Of a stretch of 12,143 nt of DNA, positions 8,301 to 12,143 are shown piece after piece. How positions within the stretch are numbered: position 1 is the first letter of the stretch; every line of letters starts with the position of its first letter. Below the pieces are notes generated by a model. That model was not told the origin of the DNA, made no database searches, and saw nothing but the letters and a program-made list of their open reading frames with translations. Origin of the DNA: CAYGZM01 sp964354365 (GTDB taxonomy: Bacteria; Planctomycetota; Phycisphaerae; Sedimentisphaerales; Anaerobacaceae); the NCBI GenBank assembly GCA_964354365.1, contig CAYGZM010000114.1, positions 1 to 12,143 of the forward strand. The letters run 5' to 3'. The translations under genes and the position numbers were made by a program.

Positions 8301-8532
8301 CAGGCTGTACCCTCCGAGGTGTATGGTGTCACTGCTGAGGTCTGCTGCTGATGTGACGGGCGACAACTGCGTCGTTGACTACGCCGACCTCCAGGTAATG
8401 GCGCAGGAGTGGCTGGGGACGCCTCCTCCTGATCTGACTACGGATTTAAACGCCAGCGGTACGGTTGACCTGGAAGACTTCGCCGTGCTGGCTGAAGGGT
8501 GGCTTGAGGAGCTTCTCTGGCCGCAGCCTTAG
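5305..8532 (+). CDS. Secreted multidomain LamG / Fn3-like / discoidin / dockerin-like protein
   Basis: The 1075-residue product has a Sec signal peptide (about 1-25, cut near ARG-ERV). A LamG/concanavalin-like domain follows (about 26-245). Then come a fibronectin-III-like repeat (about 253-353), an F5/8 type C (discoidin) domain (about 359-512) and a second fibronectin-like repeat (about 517-612). The two Fn3-like units share LGW, VYLGT, YYW/WYW and VWSF. Residues 613-1006 look like a jelly-roll domain (VVDNMDSYG ... LSLWFRG ... WNVALEEF ... LYVDDIRLY). It is interrupted by another beta-sandwich at about 729-900 that resembles DUF1349-type folds. The C-terminus (1016-1070) has two dockerin-like calcium repeats, each ending in a WL pair. 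A strong AAGGAGG precedes the ATG by 6 nt. I see no glycosidase or protease active site, so the likely role is binding of carbohydrate or cell-surface material. The domain calls are by eye; the jelly-roll ones are least certain. Confidence 0.88.
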   Translation: MCRKLTYSISSVLVLCLTLTGMARGERVGWWKLDETSGAAAADSSAYGNNGTCQGNVAWVAGRIAGAWQGDGTGDFIQVPHSDSLNISNAVTVAMWVNSTGAPTRELICKGTFGSGTTWWASYGIRMGNTVPATGARRVNFRGNNSSSNPNCLNSNTDIPLNEWTHIACTFDVAAAGNNQKIYFNGLLDAENQQTAVLTTNTGPVIIGADNYGTPNRWAWLGMLDDVRIYNNALSQEEIQAVMSGAEGLGFASGPSPADKATDVHRDAVLGWTPGEYAAKHDVYLGTVVGDVESASRADPRGVLVSQNRDPNTYDPATSLGFGQTWYWRIDEVNAPPDLTIYKGPVWSFTVEPFAYPISGVTAAASSSHSTDMGPEKTIDRSGINASDQHSTTATDMWLSSSTGPQPTWIQYQFDRAYKLHQMWVWNSNQSIETAVGFGVKNVTIEYSTDGEDWTQLVGAPQFAQATGLPGYVHNTTVDFGGVAAKYVKITANSNFGMLSQYGLSEVRFFYIPVHAREPNPTDGQTGVPLDVVLGWRAGREAATHEVYLGTDLQAVTNGTIAPVNIPASGSQAGYDPGTLDLGETYYWKVVEVNNAGEPNAWEGDVWSFSTVDSLVVDNMDSYGNADTPGQPGSRIWYTWKDGEGWVSPLPGYGGNGTGSVVDVNTQTVRSGKSLVLNYDNDGTNYFGTSGKAYYSEIAAGTADLAIGSDWTCKGVKALSLWFRGRPPVFLESGGKYTMSASGTDIYGTADQFRYAFKLLSGDGSIQARVLSVQNTNPWAKVGVMIRQNLQANSAHANLLLAPENGCRLQTRVTAGGGSTSDTAVTQLAHIRAPHWIKLERVGDQFTAYDSNDPATEGWHPLAWGPQTITMTTDVYIGLSLTSHNVNAICVAEFSDVSTTGNVTGDWQVQAIGTAMPTTGNDVEPLYVALEDTANNVKVVTHSDPNAVQGSAWQEWNVALEEFGSAGVNLASVKKMYIGVGSRGATEAGGAGALYVDDIRLYPPRCMVSLLRSAADVTGDNCVVDYADLQVMAQEWLGTPPPDLTTDLNASGTVDLEDFAVLAEGWLEELLWPQP

Positions 8533-8575
8533 GCGGCTCGACGCTGAGTTGCCATTGGGGCTTGGAGTTTTTTCG

Positions 8576-8613
8576 GGGCCTGTGTCGCTCAAGTCCGGCA
8601 CAGGCCCATTTTT
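8576..8613 (+). terminator. Intrinsic terminator after the LamG/dockerin-like gene
   Basis: A 9-bp perfect stem, GGGCCTGTG (8576-8584) with CACAGGCCC (8599-8607), is followed by ATTTTT. It lies about 45 nt after the stop codon. On the minus strand no T-run follows the stem, so it works in the plus direction only. Confidence 0.85.
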
Positions 8614-8618
8614 CTTAT

Positions 8619-8640
8619 TCCGCCGCCATTACACGGCGGA
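8619..8640. repeat. Small perfect hairpin between convergent genes
   Basis: TCCGCCG and CGGCGGA form a 7-bp perfect stem around an 8-nt loop, between the terminator at 8576-8613 and the end of the minus-strand anti-sigma gene. No clear T-run follows on either strand. It may be a backup terminator or an RNA 3'-end stabiliser. Confidence 0.45.
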
Positions 8641-8709
8641 TTCTTGTCTGGTCTTCCGTTGCCGGTATTGCTCGGCTATTCTTCGAGGATTGCAGGATTG
8701 ACGGGGGTT

Positions 8710-10023
8710 TCACCTGGGCAAATCCTGCTGTGCGACGTCCTTTACACTCAGGTCGCCGTAGATTACGCGGTACGTTTCCGAGCCTTTTGGCTGGTACCAG
8801 AATATCGGCGTGGCGGCATCGCCGAGTTTTACGCCCTTGCCGGCGTAGCGCCATTCGCCGCCCAATTCGAGAGGCTGCAGAAACAGCATCCCTCTGGCGA
8901 ATTTGATGCCCAGTTGTTCCTTTTCGCTATCGGGAAGGTCGAGTTGAGGGATCTTCTGTCCCAGCACAGCGACCTGCTTCATGAAAGCCTCGGTGCCGAT
9001 GGCATCCGGGAAGGTGCCGTCCAGGAGAATCTCAGCCCAGATGTGGAGGCTTTCGATGAGGTCCTGCTCGTTAGCGTCTGAGAGGTCAAATTGAGCCTTA
9101 TCCAACGTGTATCCCTGCGGGACGTCCATGCTGATCAGCGATGGCTCTATGTGCACATCGAATTCGAAGTTCTTTAGTACAACGTATAGCTGTCCCAGTT
9201 GAAGTTCCACTCGTATCGGGAGGGCTGTATGCGGATCGGCCCAGATAGTAATTCCTTCTTTTGGGTTACCGGCTTTGAAACCGATGGCCTTTTGTCCATC
9301 GATTTGGCACTCTTTCAGCTTTTCAATGTCGGATCCGTTCTGCAGCTTAGTAATAATTTCTCGGACGGACTCTATGTAATTTCGCGTTTTGTCCCCTACC
9401 TCGCCCAGGTCAACGTAGCCGGCCGTCTTTCCATCGGTATCGAGGACAAGCATCTTTGCGTCGTCCAGGTCAAGAATCATAGCCATATTCGGAATGTTCG
9501 ACACGGTCCTTCTGATTCGTGAGCCTACCACTACCTCATGCATTACAGGGCTTGTCTTTTCATTGCCTACAAGGAAGTCGAAGACGACTGTGCGTGCGTT
9601 GAGGATTGGTTTTACAACTTCGGCGAAGGTAACTGTCCCGCCGAGAAAGGAGTTGACGCCCACAATTGATGCAATCACAAGGGCCGCAGCCGCTGCGAGC
9701 TTAAATCTGTTGATAATCATAATTGTTCTCCACATTGACCCGGTCGCGGCTCGCCAAAGGCGAGGGCCGGCGGCGGGCCTTGCGGCTTTTTGCTGCGCCG
9801 CTGCTGCGAGAAGTGTTTGCCTGGCTGATTCACACTGCCGCTCATCGGCAGACAATCGACGCATGGACTCGGTGCATTCGAGCAGTGCTTTGAGGTTTCC
9901 AAGCTCATCTTTGCACAGGGGGCAGTCGGTGAGGTGTGTTTGGATGTCGGCCGACTGCTGCGGGGACAATTCTCCCAGAGCAAAGGCGGCCAGCAGCTTA
10001 TTGATTTTGTCGTGAGTATTCAT
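8710..10023 (-). CDS. Membrane-anchored zinc-finger anti-sigma factor with large extracytoplasmic domain
   Basis: This 437-residue protein probably holds the ECF sigma factor encoded just upstream in check. The cytoplasmic N-terminus has a zf-HC2/ZAS-type motif with H30, C34 and C37 (HLTDCPLC). A charged linker follows, then one membrane segment at about 106-127 (KLAAAAALVIASIVGVNSFL). The remaining ~310 residues are outside the membrane; their first part (AEVVKPILNARTVVFDF onward) is reminiscent of LolA-like beta folds. The C-terminus carries YRVIYGDL (418-425), shared with the paralog at 10741-12054. GGTGA lies just before the ATG, and the sigma stop codon is 12 nt upstream, indicating one transcript. 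An internal ATG (codon 102) has its own strong Shine-Dalgarno sequence, so a shorter exported form is possible. Zinc-finger family membership is clear. The function of the outer domain is unknown. Confidence 0.82.
   Translation of the reverse strand: MNTHDKINKLLAAFALGELSPQQSADIQTHLTDCPLCKDELGNLKALLECTESMRRLSADERQCESARQTLLAAAAQQKAARPAAGPRLWRAATGSMWRTIMIINRFKLAAAAALVIASIVGVNSFLGGTVTFAEVVKPILNARTVVFDFLVGNEKTSPVMHEVVVGSRIRRTVSNIPNMAMILDLDDAKMLVLDTDGKTAGYVDLGEVGDKTRNYIESVREIITKLQNGSDIEKLKECQIDGQKAIGFKAGNPKEGITIWADPHTALPIRVELQLGQLYVVLKNFEFDVHIEPSLISMDVPQGYTLDKAQFDLSDANEQDLIESLHIWAEILLDGTFPDAIGTEAFMKQVAVLGQKIPQLDLPDSEKEQLGIKFARGMLFLQPLELGGEWRYAGKGVKLGDAATPIFWYQPKGSETYRVIYGDLSVKDVAQQDLPR
9718..9731 (-). 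promoter_or_regulatory. Possible internal ribosome-binding site and start (codon 102)
   Basis: On the minus strand GGAGAACAATTATG places a good Shine-Dalgarno sequence 7-8 nt before an in-frame ATG that directly precedes the membrane/signal-like segment. The identical string occurs at 11893-11906 in the paralogous gene. It also encodes R-T-I-M in both, so protein-level conservation is the alternative explanation. Confidence 0.4.
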
Positions 10024-10035
10024 AATTCACCTATC

Positions 10036-10536
10036 CTATTTGCGCAAATAGTCACTAAGTTCCCGGGCCAAGCGTTTGAGTGCTCGATGGAGGTGGACTC
10101 TTACGGTTTCCTGCGAACAGCCGAGGAGTCCGGCGACTCTGTCGTACTCCAATCCTTCGATTCTCAACAATACAAAGGCGTCCGCCTGGCGTTTCGGCAA
10201 TTTCGCCAGGCAGGCGACGACTTTGTCCTGCAATTCGGCGGCCCGCAATCGCCAGTCGGGCCGTTCCTCCTTCGCCGGATTCGCGTGGTGATGCTCCGGG
10301 GGCGATACGGCCTTTGAATACTTGGCGAACTCGACAGCCGTCCGGACTGTTGTCCGGTAAAGATACGCGGGCCAATTCACATCGCCGTTGAATTTGTCCC
10401 ATCGGCGCAGGATTTTCAGAAATACCTCCTGATGAACGTCCTGCGCTTTCTGAGGGTCCCGCAGTATCCGGGTCGCAGTGTTCATTACTGCCTTGCTGTG
10501 ACTATCGACCAAAACCTTGAAACTCATCTGCGACAC
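10036..10536 (-). CDS. ECF-type RNA polymerase sigma factor
   Basis: The 166-residue product has the two-domain layout of sigma-70 family ECF factors. Sigma region 2 lies at about 8-75 (DPQKAQDVHQEVFLKILRRW, then WPAYLYRTTVRTA, the -10 recognition part). Region 4 lies at about 105-160 (LPKRQADAFVLLRIEGLEYD, then GCSQETVRVHLHRALKRL, the -35 binding helix-turn-helix). I take the GTG at 10536 as start because AAGGG lies 7 nt upstream on the minus strand; an ATG three codons later would leave the Shine-Dalgarno too far away. It is the first gene of a two-gene unit with the zinc-finger anti-sigma factor 12 nt downstream. A -10 hexamer and two palindromes lie upstream and may control it. Its target promoters cannot be told from this window. 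Confidence 0.92.
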   Translation of the reverse strand: MSQMSFKVLVDSHSKAVMNTATRILRDPQKAQDVHQEVFLKILRRWDKFNGDVNWPAYLYRTTVRTAVEFAKYSKAVSPPEHHHANPAKEERPDWRLRAAELQDKVVACLAKLPKRQADAFVLLRIEGLEYDRVAGLLGCSQETVRVHLHRALKRLARELSDYLRK

Positions 10537-10558
10537 TGTTTTACCCTTAAAAAATCAA

Positions 10559-10596
10559 GCTGTGCACAGCCTGGATATGCGGCTTCCGGCATATCC
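10559..10596. promoter_or_regulatory. Tandem palindromes at the start of the sigma factor transcript
   Basis: GCTGTGCACAGC (10559-10570) is a perfect 12-bp palindrome. GGATATGC (10573-10580) with GCATATCC (10589-10596) is a perfect 8-bp inverted repeat around an 8-nt spacer. Both lie between the candidate -10 (10600-10605) and the sigma start codon, covering the expected transcription start. They could be an operator pair or 5'-leader hairpins. Confidence 0.5.
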
Positions 10597-10599
10597 GCC

Positions 10600-10605
10600 A
10601 TTATA
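10600..10605 (-). promoter_or_regulatory. Candidate -10 element for the sigma/anti-sigma operon
   Basis: The minus strand reads a perfect TATAAT here, about 65 nt before the GTG start. No good -35 is found at 16-18 bp; TTGTAA occurs 22 bp away, which is too far. The promoter may therefore need an activator or use a different -35 class. Confidence 0.4.
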
Positions 10606-10681
10606 GAGGGTACGGATGATATTTCGTTTACAACAAAATTCGCTTTTTTGAGTTTTGGCGTGGCAGCGGCTGGAATCGCGC

Positions 10682-10714
10682 AAAAAAAGGCCGGGCGGAG
10701 GCAAGCCCGGCCTT
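10682..10714 (-). terminator. Strong intrinsic terminator of the second anti-sigma-type gene
   Basis: On the minus strand AAGGCCGGGC (10714-10705) pairs perfectly with GCCCGGCCTT (10696-10687) around an 8-nt loop. The stem runs straight into a T-run (plus-strand A run 10682-10688). It ends the minus-strand unit 27 nt after its stop and separates it from the sigma operon downstream. Confidence 0.92.
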
Positions 10715-10740
10715 GTTCACAGATTCACAAGACGGCTAAC

Positions 10741-12054
10741 CTACTTGGGTAAGCCCGCTTCAAGTTCCGCCAGTTTCTCCGGGGTAACGGTCTCCGCGTG
10801 CAAATCACCATATATGACGCGGTATTCGTTATCTGAGACCTTCCATCGCATCAGGACCTTATCTGCGTCTTTGGGGGTAACAGTCTCTCCATAGTATGCG
10901 CGGTCCTTATTCTGCTTCTTGAGCCAATAGTAGAAGCCATCGATGCAGTGCATGGGCATCAAGGCATCCCTAAGTCTGTTATCTTTGTCGTCTTCCGATA
11001 GCCCTTTTATCTCTTCCCTTAATCGCAGGGCTGCAGGGGTTTCGCTCTTTTCAAATACTGACCATTGATATTGCACCCAAGTGGCGTTCTTAGGATAATG
11101 GCCGCTCAAATCGGCATATAGTTTTAGACTCTGAATGATGTCCTCCTCCGTGATGTCCTTCAATTTGGCATATTCATAGAAAAAATCCTTCTCAGTTCGT
11201 GTGTAGTCATCTGGTATGACCGGCTTAAAATCGGCCGCATCAACTGGGATATCCCACCGATAATCGTGTGTTATAAAGTCCCAGATTGTCTTGTCCTTAA
11301 ACGTTATGTGTTCTTCTGACCGTACAAGCAACCGTGTCTTCACATCCACCCATATCCTGACATCGACCTGACTCGGTTTCTTCTGGCTTGCGTAGTTGGG
11401 GTCGGTGGTTCGAAACCCTTCGACTTCAACTCCGTCAACAATTGACCTGCCCATGCTCTCGTATTTGCATCCCAGGATTTTTTTGACAATCCCGTCTGCA
11501 TAATAGCTATATTGGCTCTGAGCCACTGAGGTAAGCTTTTTAGAATCGTGCACATCTACGCGCTCGTACTCCTTCTGCTTGGGCCTGATGATAAAGAGGG
11601 TCTTCTCCTGTATTGAATAATAATTCACTTCGTCATTAGGGTCGTCTGGCACAGTTTTATAGCCATATTTTTGTGATCTCAACATAGTGTAGTGCGATTT
11701 CCAAGGAACGTTAGGCTCCATTAGATAGGTTAGCGTCGAATCACACTGGTGCCTATAGGCGCCGGCCTTTTCAATTTGGGCCAGCACGTTCGCCAGAGCG
11801 ATGCCTGACTCCGTGCCTGGCCACAGCGACAAGCCTGTCAAACACGCGACAACAACAACCGCAGCAGCGGCCAGTTTTGCTATCGGACTTTTCATAATTG
11901 TTCTCCCTATATTGTGCTGGCTTGGAGCCAACATCGTTTTGCGTAACTCATTTCGCGTCTTCGCGGTCTCGGCCCAGAGGTCTTTGTCCATTTCGGGGCT
12001 GGCCTTGAAGGACATTTTCTTAACAACGTTTTCTATTTCGTCTGCCGGTCTCAT
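10741..12054 (-). CDS. Membrane-anchored anti-sigma-like protein without zinc finger (paralog of 8710-10023)
   Basis: This 437-residue protein directly follows the 3' end of an ECF sigma gene; the sequence there reads TAAATG, with no gap. The N-terminal ~50 residues are charged, helical-looking and cytoplasmic, with no HxxxCxxC motif. One hydrophobic segment (about 58-78, KLAAAAVVVVACLTGLSLW) precedes a ~355-residue outer domain. Paralogy with the neighbour shows in RTIM plus KLAAAA before and in the membrane segment, in EEDIIQSLKLYADL against EQDLIESLHIWAEI, and in the terminal YRVIYGDL (411-418). GGGAG lies about 7 nt before the first ATG. A second start at codon 54 has its own Shine-Dalgarno sequence and would give a protein beginning with a Sec-like signal. 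The anti-sigma role is inferred from position and paralogy. It might instead be an exported sensor or an unrelated surface protein. Confidence 0.78.
   Translation of the reverse strand: MRPADEIENVVKKMSFKASPEMDKDLWAETAKTRNELRKTMLAPSQHNIGRTIMKSPIAKLAAAAVVVVACLTGLSLWPGTESGIALANVLAQIEKAGAYRHQCDSTLTYLMEPNVPWKSHYTMLRSQKYGYKTVPDDPNDEVNYYSIQEKTLFIIRPKQKEYERVDVHDSKKLTSVAQSQYSYYADGIVKKILGCKYESMGRSIVDGVEVEGFRTTDPNYASQKKPSQVDVRIWVDVKTRLLVRSEEHITFKDKTIWDFITHDYRWDIPVDAADFKPVIPDDYTRTEKDFFYEYAKLKDITEEDIIQSLKLYADLSGHYPKNATWVQYQWSVFEKSETPAALRLREEIKGLSEDDKDNRLRDALMPMHCIDGFYYWLKKQNKDRAYYGETVTPKDADKVLMRWKVSDNEYRVIYGDLHAETVTPEKLAELEAGLPK
11893..11906 (-). promoter_or_regulatory. Possible internal ribosome-binding site and start (codon 54)
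   Basis: GGAGAACAATTATG on the minus strand, identical to 9718-9731, precedes an in-frame ATG. The protein would start MKSPIAKLAAAAVVVV, which looks like a Sec signal: two lysines, then a hydrophobic core. Confidence 0.4.
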
Positions 12055-12143
12055 TTACAGTCTCCCGTTCAGAGCCGCCCGCAGCTTTTGCAGGCCGTAC
12101 CGGTATCTTCCTTTGATGGTGCTGACCGAAACGTTCTGCAGTC
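12055..12143 (-). CDS. ECF sigma factor, C-terminal fragment (continues past the window edge)
   Basis: Only the last 28 codons and a TAA are inside the window. The translation, starting LQNVSVSTIKGRYRYGLQ and ending ALNGRL, looks like the recognition helix of sigma region 4.2 (S-x-S-T-I-K-G-R-Y-x-x-G-L-x-K-L-R). The stop is immediately followed by the ATG of the anti-sigma-like gene, so the two are almost surely co-translated. The 5' part, and so the full class of the factor, cannot be seen. The fragment is short, but motif, frame and context agree. Confidence 0.75.
   Translation of the reverse strand, partial: LQNVSVSTIKGRYRYGLQKLRAALNGRL

Noticed and set aside
8562..8906. Plus-strand ORF across the terminator and the end of the anti-sigma gene
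   Set aside because: It starts within the terminator region, has no Shine-Dalgarno and runs antisense to a well-supported gene.

Overview
The window looks like chromosomal DNA of a planctomycete, probably from the Phycisphaerae / Sedimentisphaerales side. This is an inference from gene style. It carries a huge secreted LamG / fibronectin-like / discoidin / dockerin-like protein, and ECF sigma genes each followed directly by a long membrane-anchored protein with a large extracytoplasmic part. No rRNA, tRNA or other phylogenetic marker is present, so the assignment stays tentative.

Layout. (1) 1-416: non-coding, containing one copy (minus orientation) of a ~210 bp hairpin-rich repeat and a possible promoter. 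(2) 417-4783, plus strand: a tight four-gene operon for a molybdenum hydroxylase and its cofactor handling. It encodes a [2Fe-2S] small subunit (IorA/CoxS type), a Tat-exported molybdopterin large subunit (IorB type), an XdhC/CoxI maturation factor, and a MocA-like cytidylyltransferase that starts inside the XdhC stop (ATGA). (3) 4784-5304: non-coding, with a good sigma-70 type promoter followed by the second copy (plus orientation) of the repeat. The two copies are about 90% identical and inverted, and they bracket the molybdenum operon exactly. (4) 5305-8532, plus strand: a 1075-residue secreted multidomain protein, then an intrinsic terminator. (5) 8710-10536, minus strand: an ECF sigma factor followed by a zinc-finger anti-sigma factor with a large exported domain. 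(6) 10684-12143, minus strand: a second module of the same design. The 3' end of another ECF sigma gene runs off the window edge and abuts (TAAATG) a 437-residue paralog of the anti-sigma factor that lacks the zinc finger; a strong terminator follows.

How the genes work together. The operon is self-contained for one enzyme: MocA would make the cytosine-dinucleotide form of Moco, XdhC would sulfurate and insert it, and the folded small/large subunit pair would leave by the Tat route on the large subunit's signal. There is no FAD subunit, so electrons should pass to a periplasmic carrier encoded elsewhere. The two sigma/anti-sigma modules are homologous and probably sense envelope or extracytoplasmic cues. 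Nothing here shows what they regulate.

The least explained features are the inverted hairpin repeats around the operon, and an identical 15-nt Shine-Dalgarno-plus-ATG string inside both anti-sigma-type genes just before their membrane segments. No clear new defence or mobile system is visible.
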